Source of the DNA: Asterochloris sp. CNOR1
Taxonomy: Eukaryota; Chlorophyta; Trebouxiophyceae; Trebouxiales; Trebouxiaceae
Direction of reading: 5' to 3'
Length of the DNA stretch: 64,000 nt
NCBI GenBank assembly: GCA_963969365.1
Contig: OZ017752.1
Coordinates: forward strand, 1,240,001-1,304,000
Both the position numbers and the translations under genes were made by a program. The notes under the pieces are model-generated. The model saw nothing but the letters and a program-made list of their open reading frames with translations, made no database searches and was not told where the DNA came from. Positions 13,801 to 24,500 of this stretch are shown piece by piece. Each line of letters begins with the position of its first letter. Position 1 is the stretch's first letter.

Positions 13801-16477
13801 CTGGCAGCTTGTGTTGATCCCTCACTTGCTGCCCTGAGTGCCTTGATTAGGGACTTGGATGCTGGACTCTCACAGGAGACACAGAGGTCGGCTGCAGACA
13901 CTCTGCAAATACCACACTGAGCCATGACATGAAAGCCAGCTGCCAGACCAAGCACAGCCATGCAGTGACCTGATGCCCAGCAGCAGGCAACGTGCAGCCC
14001 TTGAAGAGATGCCATTTCCAGCAGATTGGCTAGCAGCTGGGTCAAGCAGATTGTCCTGCACTTCGCAGAGCTGTGGCTCACCTGGAGCACCGGGATGCGC
14101 ATCAGCCGCACCCTGTTGTAGGGCAGCAGCTGCACCTTGATTGTGGGCGAGCCCACAAAGGCCAGCGAGATGGTGCCAAAGTAGGGGCACATGGGCGCCA
14201 GCCTGATCTTCAGCCAGAGCTTGCACTCCAGGTCCAGATCGGACACCAGCACAGGGATCTGCAGGAGGCAGGATGCCAGTACTTGGAGCCAGCACAGCGG
14301 CAGGGAGACCTCATCAGCCACAGCTTGCACCCCAGGCCAGAAACTAGCACAGGCAGGCAGGCAGACAGCACTTGCAGCCAGCACATCAGCAATGCTTGCC
14401 TCAGAGGACAAGTCCTGAGCCAGGGCTTGTACCTCAGATGTACGTCAGAACCCATCACAGGGATTTGCAGCAAGCAGCCCACCAGCATACCATGCAGCTG
14501 AGAGCAGGTACTGTGTCACACCTTGCACTTGAATTCAGGTCAACACCAGCACAGTGGACTGCACCATGGAGGTGCCGCAGTTTCTCGATCATCAGGTCAG
14601 AGGAGCCACAAGCCAGCAGATGCACAAGGCTGGCTGCAGGGTACATCTGAAGGACCAGCGCCTTGGATTGTTGACGCAAGGCCATGCAGCGTGCAAGACA
14701 GCACAACAAGGTGGGTGCACCCAGCCAACTGGTCATCTCAGCCACCTTTGGGCAGTCCTCCCCATCTGCCTCTAGCAGCAGCAACATGCGGCGCTGGACC
14801 AGCAGCTCCATGCACGAACAACTCTGGAACAGCCACTAAGGGTGCACCACCAGCCCCTACCTTGGGGGCGCCACATGCCCGACACCATGGCAGCAGCTTG
14901 CGCAGTACTTGTGCAGCACCCTCCAGGACACACCTTCAAGCGCCACTTGCCCGATCCTATCTCCACCAGCAGCAGCATGCGGGCGCCGCCTGTGTATCGT
15001 ACGTCCACCACCCCATTCAAGTCTGAGTCCTTGCGGCTGCTGCGGCGCCTCATGTTGTTGAAATAGGGGGCCTCATGATCAAGGGTGAACTCAAGGATGC
15101 GCAGGCGTTGCACGAAGCGGGGGACTGCAGCAGTGTACACAAGCAGTGCTCAGAGGGGCTTGGGGCTTAACGGCACTGCAGCAGGCCATGACAAACACTC
15201 AAAATTGCAGCTTCAACTGAAGCATGGCACTGCTGCAGGCGCCATGCTGACAGGCAGGCCTGATGCTTGAGGGGTGCTTGCATCTTGTGCACACTCCATG
15301 CATAGGCAGAGCCTGTTCTGCTGGATATTATTTCGCTTGCGTGCTACCAGCAGGGGTTCAGCTGTACTCTACCTGTCTGGTCAGTGATCAGGCTGTCAAA
15401 GACAGGTTGCAGCAAGTCAGCCAGCCAGCGCTCCAGGCCACGCTGATATATGCGCCAGGCCTGCAGAAGGTGCCAGGGGGGACCACTCAGCAGGACTGCT
15501 CTGCAAGAGGGCTAAGGGGTGTTTGACATATCAAGAGACCTGCTCGCTCCGCGTGCAGCTGCTGTGCTGAGCATGATTGCGAGCCCTGGCTTCTGCTGCA
15601 CAGGGCCGCATGGAGGACGGTGTGATAGTGAAGCGTTTGAAGGGAGTGGCCTCCCCTCCAAGAAGCAGCACACAGCCAGATCAGCGGAGCAGCCTGCCCT
15701 TGCAGCAGACCGCAGACAGCATGCCAGAACTGCACATGCACACGCACAGCCCTGCGGAGTTGAGCAGTCAGGCAGCCTGAGCAGCCGGTCTTGCAGCACA
15801 TTACAGTCTAATCGCGCACCACACAGTCCTTTTCCTGCAGACATGCACAACCCACCTTGCGCCAGCACATGTTGACCCACTCCACTGACTCCGCATAATC
15901 TGAATACAGCACCAGGGCAGTGCTCTCCTCGCAAGAGTCCTTGGGTTCCTCCTTGGCAGGTGGGGGCTCGCGCCGGCTCCAGATGAAGCGCCTTGCAGGT
16001 GCAGGCGGCATGGAGGTCTTGCAGCAAAATGGTTGGTTGAGCTCTCATGGAGATGCACGCTGCAGGAGCAGGATATGCCAGGAGTGTACAGCACACAATG
16101 CCATCAGTGGCAGAAAGCTGCAAAGATGAGGCCGCCAAGGGGATACAAGCTGCTGGGGAAAGCCTGTTCATATGAACATTCGCTCGGAGACCTGCAGCCT
16201 GGTCATGTGGCCCTGGGACTGGCCAGCAGCCACAGCATGGAAGGGAGCCAACATAGTGCCCACACAGGCCCCTCCACCACCCAGCCACACCGCAGATGCC
16301 TAGCAGACCACACCGGCCTCACCTAAAGATGTTTTCCCAGAAGGGCGACACAGAGAGCCAGCTAAACAAAAACTGCAGCGCCATCGCCAGGAAGACTCCC
16401 AGAGTGAACATGCCCCAGCCGTGGTGGCCCCTGCCAGGGTCGCGAGGCATAGGTGGTGCGGGCGCTGCAGCCATCAT
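7869..16477 (-). CDS. SMP/C2 lipid-transfer protein, NTMC2 type 5-like
   Basis: Reading 5' to 3' on the minus strand, the protein has an N-terminal membrane segment (about 16330-16477, MFTLGVFLAMALQF). An SMP domain follows, spread over exons at about 15.86-16.0, 15.4, 14.94-15.13, 14.08-14.26 and 13.55-13.68 kb. Its motifs SVEWVNMCWRK, VRYTGGARMLL, DLECKLWLKIRL and FLTKLLTVDLPSL closely match Arabidopsis NTMC2 type 5 proteins as I remember them. One C2 domain follows (12.66-11.34 kb; NLKEARNLP, SNPYCRLRLG, LNLEVTYKPFEDD). After it come an Ala-rich segment, a second beta-rich stretch (10.68-10.85 kb), low-complexity and coiled-coil exons, and a C-terminal membrane segment ending four residues after KLH. 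SMP domains carry lipids between membranes at contact sites; this family is linked to ER and plastid surfaces in plants. The C2 loops lack most calcium-binding Asp residues. The start given is the first Met of the MMAAAP exon; the frame stays open upstream, so the true 5' end may lie nearer 18 kb. Confidence 0.85.
10258..10440. repeat. Donor-side echo in the SMP/C2 gene
   Basis: The exon encoding EVNLDTITPEQLF (about 10366-10440) is followed on the minus strand by a diverged copy at 10258-10310 encoding a similar EVNLDAIMHEL. Both copies are followed by a GTGAG-type donor. Confidence 0.55.
13661..13800. repeat. Three-copy acceptor-side echo in the SMP/C2 gene
   Basis: Units at 13661-13690, 13734-13765 and 13772-13800 share GCTTCGTCAAGAAGGCCTGC or close variants. 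The first unit contains the true exon start on the minus strand (GCCTTCTTGACGAAGC). The other two sit in the upstream intron. Confidence 0.7.
14211..14560. repeat. Four-unit ladder of exon-start echoes
   Basis: The true exon start (14211-14265; minus strand encodes IPVLVSDLDLECKLW) is repeated in the intron upstream at about 14313-14355, 14418-14470 and 14519-14560. Shared elements on the plus strand are CAGAGCTTGCACTCCAGG-like and ACCAGCACAGGGAT-like segments. Spacing is close to 103 nt each time. Confidence 0.8.
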
Positions 16478-18333
16478 GTAGTGCTGCTGATGCTGCCGTC
16501 TGCCATCAGCGCCAGCCCAGGCTCCCTGCTGACTGGCATGTGCCTCAGGCTGCTGTCCCACCCCAGCATCAGCCAAGTCCATGGCAGGACAGGGCTGCTG
16601 GTGGTGCTGCTGCTTCTCAGACTGTTTCAGGCCTGCCAGGTCTGCTCCTGGCTGCTGCCACCCAGACTGGGACAGGGATGTGCCAGCTTGTGGGGACATG
16701 CCGCTGGACGTGTCTCGATGTAAGGGCTGCTGGGCAGGCGGCTGGTGGCAGCTGCCTGTCTGCCCCGAGGGCACAGCTTGCTCAGCCGCGCCTGCCTCCG
16801 GCAGCCTGCCAAAGAATGCTGCCTGCCCAGCGCTGGTGGCCCTGCCTGGTCCAGGCCCTGCATGACTGAGCTGCAGATTGCAGCCTGGCCCGCCTGAATG
16901 GTAGCCAGGTTGCTGGCAGAGCCCCTGACCAAGCCTGCGATGTTCTCCTCGTACACCTGCCTCCCTGCCAGCCGGCAAGTTGGCACGAGTCAAGCCAGTG
17001 TAGGCTTTGTAGGCCATGAGGGCGCAGTCAGCCTCACTGCACGGCACTGCTGCCTGCAAGCCAGTATGTTCTGTGAGCGGGTTGCACCCCAGGCACATTG
17101 ATGTCTGTGCACAGAGTACACTCAGCCTATATGGGCCGACTCGGGGCAGTCTCACCTGGGCAACATCGCTGCTGCCCACAGAGGCTGCAGCCTTGCACCT
17201 TCTGCGCCGATGGGAGTTGCTGCGTGTACTGCCTGTCCTGGCTGCTGCCCGCCCATGTGGTGAGAGGGTGGACTGCCGCAGCTGCAACAAATGCATAGGT
17301 GTGCTCGAATTGAGTGCAGCCAGGATTGCTGAATGGCAAACCTTGTCATGACCAACCTGCCCAGACGTTGGCCTCAGCAATGTCCTGCTGGAATGCAGAC
17401 TCATCAGAGAGGCAGGGCCTCCCAGTGAGACATGGACTGCCTCCACACAATCTATCGCATTGGCCACAGCTGCAGGAATCTGTGGCAGATGATTTGTGCT
17501 CTGTATCTGTTTCGCTGTGCCGCTCACTCTAGCCTGGCCGCTCTACAAAAGGAATGCTGCCAGTGGCTGTGCTAGGTGCCCTGCCTGGTGCACACAAATA
17601 GTTTGCAGCTGACTGGATCACTGGGCTTCCGCAAGCTGACAGGAGCAGATGCTGTGGCTGCTTCAGTGTCTTTCTGGCCACCTCAGACTGGTCACAGCCA
17701 GTGTGCCATGAGTTTGGAGATGGCACCGCAATGGCAGTAAGCATCACAATCAAGGTCACAGCAGCAGACCAGATACTGCTGGTACTAGACCTGACATCTG
17801 CCGTGAATGCGGCCAGGTGATGGACCTCTTCAGCCACCTGGCTTTGCAGCTCAGCCGCATGGGCTCAAAGCCAATCTGTACAGACCTCTCGGTGCACTGC
17901 CACTTGGCTTCTTGTGGAGGCTGGGCATGGGCTGCTGGTCGTAATACTGCACTGGTCAAGACGCAAACTACTAGCTAGGGCACGCCCAGCATTCCCTCAA
18001 ATGATGACCTGGTCCAGCAGAGCTGTAAACTGTGGTATTGCCTTGGGCAACCAAGCTGTTCTTGATGCTGGACTTAGTCTGACTGCTCTTTGCCTGCTGG
18101 CTTTGTAACTCCTGTTTATGTTGTCTGACGAACAGACCGGAGCTTCACTCAGACTACAGGCATATTCCCATGCTTATTACAGAGCTTTCACAAGTGCCAC
18201 AGTCATTGAGAAGAGTGTCTTCAAGAGCTAGCTGTATTGTAACACTGCACATTACAGCAGGGGCCCTGCCTGCTGCCTGTGTGTAGGTGCTCATGCATTG
18301 GATGCCTTGCGTTCTCAGCAGGCCATCTTCTGT
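16478..18333 (-). other. Unresolved 5' region with coding-like minus-strand stretches
   Basis: Three stretches look coding on the minus strand but could not be joined with confidence: about 17700-17850 (VAEEVHHLAAFTADVR then a hydrophobic WSAAVTLIVMLTAIAV), 17363-17425 (SDESAFQQDIAEANVWAG, ending at a GT) and 16880-16965 (VYEENIAGLVRGSASNLA). The frame continuing into the SMP/C2 gene is also open here and Gln-rich. They may be 5' exons of the SMP/C2 gene or a separate small membrane-protein gene. The stretch 17960-18250 holds nothing I can interpret. Confidence 0.4.
18252..18256 (-). terminator. Poly(A) signal TGTAA (secreted protein gene)
   Basis: TTACA on the plus strand reads TGTAA on the minus strand, about 78 nt past the stop at 18334. 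Confidence 0.5.
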
Positions 18334-20342
18334 TCAGAGGGACACGACAGCCAGGCAAAAGGCTCCAACGGCGCCAGTCAGTGCCAGCATGGCGATGCTG
18401 GAGGTTGAGGCGCTGCTGGGTGCTGGAGCAGGGGCACTGGCTGCAGCAGGAAGGTTGTCCACAGTCGGCACAGGCGCAAGTCATGTGCTGCATCTCTTTC
18501 AAAGTTCAGGTCTGACAGCAAGCACATGGGCGTCTTATGCCCTGTGAGCATTGTAGATGGTGGTAGAGAAGGCTCTACCAAGCAAGTGCAGGCAATGCAG
18601 GAAGGTTGCCTACAGGTCTCACCAACGACTGACTGTGTCGACACAGTTCCAGTCACTTGGACAGCACCATAGGTGCTGGCGGGGAAGATGGAGTTGGGGC
18701 TTGACTGCAGGGTGTTGGCGAAGCTGCTTGCAGCCGAGGTGTCGCCGTCCAGGAAGGTGACTGAGCTCTCGACAGTGACAGAGGATGCTGTGATGCGAGT
18801 GATGGCCACCAGCACGTTGGAGGTGGCTGGCAGGTAGCTGCGGATGGTGTTGACAAACTGCAGGCATGGCAGCAGGAAGACCTCACCAGAGGATGCTTGC
18901 TTTGTGCCAGCCTTGAGTGCTGATGCACGGTTGCACAAGCACAGAGGACTTGTATATGCCACGTAGAGTAGCGCAGCGTCCACCATGCACACGGTCAGCA
19001 GTCTGTTCCAAGTCCTGTGACAGCTGGTAACAGTAGGCATGGCATTGGGGGCTGCTGTCATGCTGTGACTGCAGGTTGCAGAGATGGGTGAGCTGACTTG
19101 CTGGTGGCCAGTCAGCAGAGCCAGTGGAGACCTGAGGAATTACTGAGGGGGTCTGCTCACCGCTTGCTGGGCTGCTTTGTCGAAGCTGTGAATGTCAAAG
19201 TTGGTCAGAGAGACGATTGAGGTGACCTGTGGCACCCTTGAGCCAGCAGGGAGCGGTGCCTTGGTGGTGACGGTGGAGGGAGCCACGGTCACAGAAGGGC
19301 TCTTTACATTGCTGGAGCTGTTCGTTGTGGTTGTACCAGCAGAGGTGCCTGGGGGCCCAGTTGTGATCACGCTGGGCAGGATAGCCTGCAGTCAGGAGGG
19401 TGGGCACCCCTGTGAGTGCAGCATCAAGTTGCCAAAGCAAGCGCGCTGCAGAAGCTGTCAATACTCAGACAGACCAGGTTTGCAGAAGATGAATCATGCC
19501 ATGCAGCCTCGGTGCACTGCAGGCACTTGTGGCAGCAGGCGGTGGAGGCTGGCACAAGTGCACAGCAAGCTGCGACATCCAGAGTGTGAGTGCGCTGGCA
19601 GTGTACAAGGCAGGGCCTGCCTGCAGGCACAGCACACACAGCAAGATGCTCACCCCTCCAGGGGTTGGGGCAGGTGCAACAGCGACAGAGTCTACTGAGG
19701 TGTCGTCACTCTGTGCTCCTGCAGGCCATTGACACCTGGTGAGAGCCTTTCAACAAGGCTGGAGCACACCTTGAGCAGCTGCCATACAGTCAAATCTGTA
19801 CACATGGCGATCCTTGCTATCTGCATGCTCAAGAGCAGCTGGATTTGCTCCTTCCAGCAAGGCAGGTCTTGCTGCAGAATCACTGGAGACTGACACACAG
19901 CAGGCTTTACATACTGCTGACTGAGTCAAACAGCTGTCTGCCTGAGCTGTCCTGGCTGCATGCAGCCTTGCTGCTGCCAGCTAGGCCGCTGACAGGCCAT
20001 AGCAGGCTGGCTGCACTGCTGAGATTGCTGGGAGCCAATCATGTGAAAGGCTGCCTGCTGCTCACCGCACGGCAGCACGAACGCCCCGACCTGCAACGCA
20101 AACAGCACCACCATTGGGGGTGAGGCATGACAGGGCCGTGCGAGGCCACGCGCCGTGCAGCCGGCGAGAGCCGTTGACATCTCTATTGGCACCCTGAGCA
20201 ACCTGGCGTGCCATGCAGCTGCTGCCGCTGCCAGGCTCAGTGTGAGGGACTGGCACGCCGGGCAGGCCAAGCAGGCATCTACAGCTCTACAACGGGCAAG
20301 CTCACTCACCAAGAGCGCCAGGAGTAGCACAGCGAGCTTCAT
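18334..20342 (-). CDS. Small secreted, probably GPI-anchored surface protein
   Basis: Six exons were followed. Exon 1 starts MKLAVLLLALL at 20342 and joins to VGAFVLPC (about 20070-20097), giving a complete signal peptide. A Pro/Thr/Ser exon (about 19660-19710) and a longer exon (about 19155-19382) follow, encoding TTTTNSSSNVKSPSVTVAP and then SIVSLTNFDIHSFDKAAQQA. The next exon (about 18627-18862) encodes FVNTIRSYLPATSNVLV and SSVTFLDGDTSAASSF. The last exon has a Pro/Ala/Ser spacer and a hydrophobic tail (IAMLALTGAVGAFCLAVVSL, then stop), the classic layout of a GPI-attachment signal. Signal peptide, Ser/Thr-rich stem, one compact domain and a C-terminal hydrophobic signal suggest a cell-surface protein. 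I recall similar domains as common in trebouxiophyte genomes but know no function. An in-frame Met ten codons upstream (20372) is an alternative start. The divergent neighbour is the GT61 gene. Confidence 0.75.
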
Positions 20343-21530
20343 GACTCCGGCGATGGGGCTCCGCTTCGCCAAGTGAGAGCTGCTGACTGTTGCAAGAATG
20401 GTGTGTGCGCAGAGAGTTCAGCGAGTCAATATCAAGTTTTTCTGTTTATTACTCTTGTTTGTTTTCTTTGTGACAGCCAGCGTCCTCTGCATTTCATGAC
20501 TGCTGTATTGCTCGGTGATTGGGTGCGAGCATCTGGCAAGACTGCTGCCGCTATGAGTTGATGTGAGACTGTCGTGAGGCCTGCTCAGTAGCTGATCCCA
20601 CTGAAGGGCCTGCTCTGCTTGCAAGCATGCTGTCATGCAAGTCATGGTGCTCGTAAGCACCACAATCTGACAGCAGCTGCTCTGGTGCTGTGAGACTGGA
20701 GTGTCTGGCTGCGTGAAGCAGACAGAGGCCTGAAGCGGGCCGCTTCATGTGGGCAGTCTCCATGTGGGACACAAGCCTGCAAAGTGGGCAATTTCCTCAC
20801 AGCCTGCAGAGATCACGCTTCTGCTCTGCTCCTACAAGCAGACTGCGCAGGCGTCAGTTTGTCCTGCAAGCCTGCATGCTGCAGCACGTCACCCTGCCAG
20901 ATGAGGTGTGCCCAACTGCGGTGGACTTCCGGCAGCTATGATGCTGCACAATTGCAGAGCGCTGTGCTTGCAAGCAGTCAGCATCCACACATGCTGGTAG
21001 CGCGGCTGTCAGCACATGTTGATGCAGCTGCACATAGTCACGAAAGCGTACACTCACTTGAGATGGTGCTTGCATGGTGACAAGGCTGGTCATGTGGACC
21101 AGCACTTGCTGCTTGGAAAGGCATGAGGCCCATCAACATGAGAATGGAGAGAGAGGCATCTGACATGAGCCTCTGCCATGGCAAGAGCCCATCACATGCT
21201 ATGCAGCTAGCAAATTCATGCAGGAAGAGCCAGGTGGATGGCAAGCAGCAGGAAGGAAGAGGCTTTGACCAAGCAGGCTGCACCCACCATTGCATTGCAT
21301 GTAGCTGCCCCCAAAGGCTTCCTAACATGAAACTCTTAGTGTGACATGACATTGCCCAGGTCAATAACAATTTGCCATGCCCCCTGCAAAAGCTTGATGG
21401 AGCTCTTCCTGGATTATGGGCCTCTTGGATCTTGGTTCTAGCATAGCGAGCACACTATTGGCCGTTCCCGCTCAGATCAGCCCCAGCAGAAGTGCTCCAA
21501 GCTCTATGCCTGCCTGCTCATGCTGAGGGC
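20343..21530. other. Divergent intergenic region, about 1.2 kb
   Basis: This lies between the starts of the minus-strand secreted-protein gene and the plus-strand GT61 gene, so it should hold both promoters and 5' UTRs. A T-rich patch (about 20430-20472) is close to the minus-strand start. Open frames here are short and not protein-like. The frame leading into the GT61 exon is open from 21447. Confidence 0.5.
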
Positions 21531-24500
21531 ATGCAGCTGCAGCATGTGCTGCTTGAACTCTTGCTGGGCCTCTTCACCCAATCACTTGTCCAGGCCTCCC
21601 AGCCAGACAAGCAGTGGTGGTTTGATGAGCTGCCAGCATCAGGTTTGTGTGCCTGGTGCTGTCTGTGACCAGCTGCAGGCCGCCTCTCAGCTCTTTTGCA
21701 CTGTTCGCAGGGCATGAGGGCACCTCAATGTCCAACACCTCAGAGTTCAGAGTCTATCACAGCCTTTGGTGTGGCTGCTGGCCTGACCTGTAGACCCTCA
21801 GGCTGCAGTGCCTATGTCAGCCAAGGCACTTACACTCCTGCAGGTTCCATGCCCAGAGGTTCCTGGCAACAGAGGACACAGCCGGGGGCACGGTGCCTGG
21901 CCCCTTCGTGACAGACATGAGCCTCAACATCATGGCCATCAGGATGCCCATTGCTGGCGCCACAAGCTTCTACCAGAATGTCCAGGTGTGCGAGAGCAAA
22001 GCTGCAGCCATATCGAAGGCTGCAGGCCCGCCTGTAGGCTTCACACATGGCGCACAGCAGCAGCCTGTCAGAGTGTCCACTTTTCCTCTATAGCCTGTAT
22101 CATGACTGCTGGCGGCTCAAGACGCTGCCTCAACTAGCATCAGCAATGTGAATGCCTGTTGCATCCAGCCCGCTGGCCCAGCATGACCAGTCCATGCCTA
22201 GTCTGCCTGGAGTCTGTCTGGTCGCATGTCAATGCACATCGCAGCCAAGCACGGCAGCAGTGCACCCCTGCAGCGCCCTCAAGTAGGGTAGTAAGGCATT
22301 CTTGGCTGCCTGCAGTTGCCTGAGTGGTGCCACAACCAGCAAGACGGCCCTCCACTGGCTGCAGTCCGCCTGGTGGCCTGGCAACACAGTCATGATCGAC
22401 ATTCCCTTCCCTGCCTACCCAGAAAACATGGGCCACTGGGCAGAGGTCCTACTGCCCCTGTACAGCGTGCTGGCCATGAGAGAGTGGACACACATGGTCA
22501 AAGGGCAGTCAACAGTGATCGACCGCTTGCTGCTGGTCAATGTGCGGCGGCAATACCTTCAGGTGGGTGACCTGTTTGCTTGGTTCCTTGCCAATCTTCT
22601 GCCACTCATAGTAAGGCCAGGCCCGCAGGTCAAAGTTGCCTGGCTGTCTGTCTGCTTTGTAGTTGCAGGATGAACTCAACCAGCCCGCACCGTTGAGTGT
22701 GGCGGCATGCGCGTGGGCGCCACCATCAAGAGCGGGGGTAACCACGATGCTGACTGCAGCGGTGCATCCAGAAGCAGTGATGCGTGGTGCAGGCCATAGA
22801 CTGGGCTCTCAAGATGCTCACCCTGGCGCTGAGCCCAGGCCGCCCTGAGGGTGCCGGCCTGCCCATCATCGTCTGCTATGACGAGCTGGAGACCATGCCC
22901 CAGCAGATGTGGTTGGGCATCGAGAACCTGCTGGTGGCAAATGACAGGTGAGGACATGCGTCTGCGCCCTCAAGTCTTCAGCCGGATAGGAGCAGATACG
23001 GCTGGGCGTGCAGGATCTGCCTGGTTTGCAAACAACATATGGGCAAGTCGCACATGTGAAAGGAGACCCTGCCCCAGCAGAAGTAGCTGGGCATCCAGGA
23101 CCTGCTGATATCAGATGACATGCATGAGGCGGCTGCACTGTCTTTTGCATTGGATGCCCCCTTGAGACGCCGGTATCAGGGAGCATCTCAGGGGCCGGCA
23201 TGATCTCTCACAGGTGCAGCCAGCTTCCATCTGATGTGGGCTGCTCAACTGATGGACATTGCGCCTGTGCATGCAAGAGCAGACAAGAGGCAGCCTGTGG
23301 GCATGCTGTGGCTCGTCACAGGCCAGCAGCAAACAGCATCTTCCCCTGGCCGGAGCGCCCCAGGCACACTGACATAGACAAGCGCGGCAGCTTCCTATCG
23401 CTGAAGCACAGCAGATGTGCATAGCCCAGCATGCACAGAACCCCCGTCAATGTCGCATAGCACTCAGTTGTGCAGGTACACCCACCCGGCGAAGCGTGGG
23501 GGCTTCCACTCAGTGGAGCATGGCCAGGCCTTCCGCGCGGCAGCCTACCGCTTGGCCAACATCACTCAGCCCCCAGACTGGAACACCCGGCCAGCCCCAC
23601 GCACCATCACGCTGGTGTCGGCAGTGGCTGGGGAGGTGGTGGCCAACAGGGATGCCTTGGCGGACACCCTGGCTGATGTAGGGGCCGACCTGGGGATGCG
23701 GGCACGGCCATACTCAGCTACTGCAGGTCAGGCCGAGGCAGATCAGGCACTCTCTGTCTGGGCCGCACCTCGGCACCACAGCAATGCATTACCTCCCTGG
23801 GTGCAATACCTCACAGTAGCGGCTGCCATGACTGCCTAGCTGCAGCGAGGCAGCAGCAGGCTGGCTCCACCTGCACTGGCTTGCAGCCCCCTTCTTGATT
23901 GCAGCCCCCTTCTTTATTGCTGGGGACACCCTGGATGTGCCTGACTTCATGCATTCTGCTGTTGTGTCTGCTGCTCCCCAGCAAGTGACGACGCCCTGCT
24001 GCAGGCACCACCTTTGCCTCCTTCGTGGCCCAGATGTCTAGGACTGGGGTGCTGGTGTCGCGTCATGGCCCCTTCCTGGCCAACACCCTCTTCTTGCCCC
24101 CAGGTGGGTCTTGTGCACGCTGCAGCTTCTTAAAGCACGCAATTGCTCTCCCCTTCACTCATGAACAGCACTTGGCCTGGATACATGGTTGTGGGGCAGT
24201 CTGCTGGGCACGCTGTTAGCCACTGCCAGCCACTCTGCAGTACCTGGCATGTTAGGTCTATGCCATGCTTGACACCCTGCCGCATACTGTCCCTTGCAGA
24301 GCTCTGCTGATGTTGCTCAACCCCCGCCTGTGCAGGTGCCGTCGTTCTGGAGCTCCTGCCCTACAACTGGGAGTGGAGGGGCATCAGCGAGGTGTATGTC
24401 AACATCACGCGCTCATTGGGTGACATCCACCATTTTGCCTGGCGGGCTGAGGAGTCGCGGTGGGCTGTGTATGCTGATGCTGACGAGGCGCGTTATGCTG

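Noticed and set aside
14211-14560. CRISPR-like or transposon terminal repeats
   Set aside because: The repeated units diverge from each other, match an adjacent exon edge, and have no conserved spacers, terminal inverted repeats or target-site duplications.
16319-17527. 402-codon minus-strand frame as the full N-terminus of the SMP/C2 protein
   Set aside because: Only the last 52 codons from MMAAAP have clear protein character. The upstream part is Gln/Gly/His low complexity and overlaps another, more protein-like frame at 16880-16965.
20430-20472. T-rich patch as an insertion boundary
   Set aside because: It is short and sits in the expected promoter of a minus-strand gene, with no repeats at either side.
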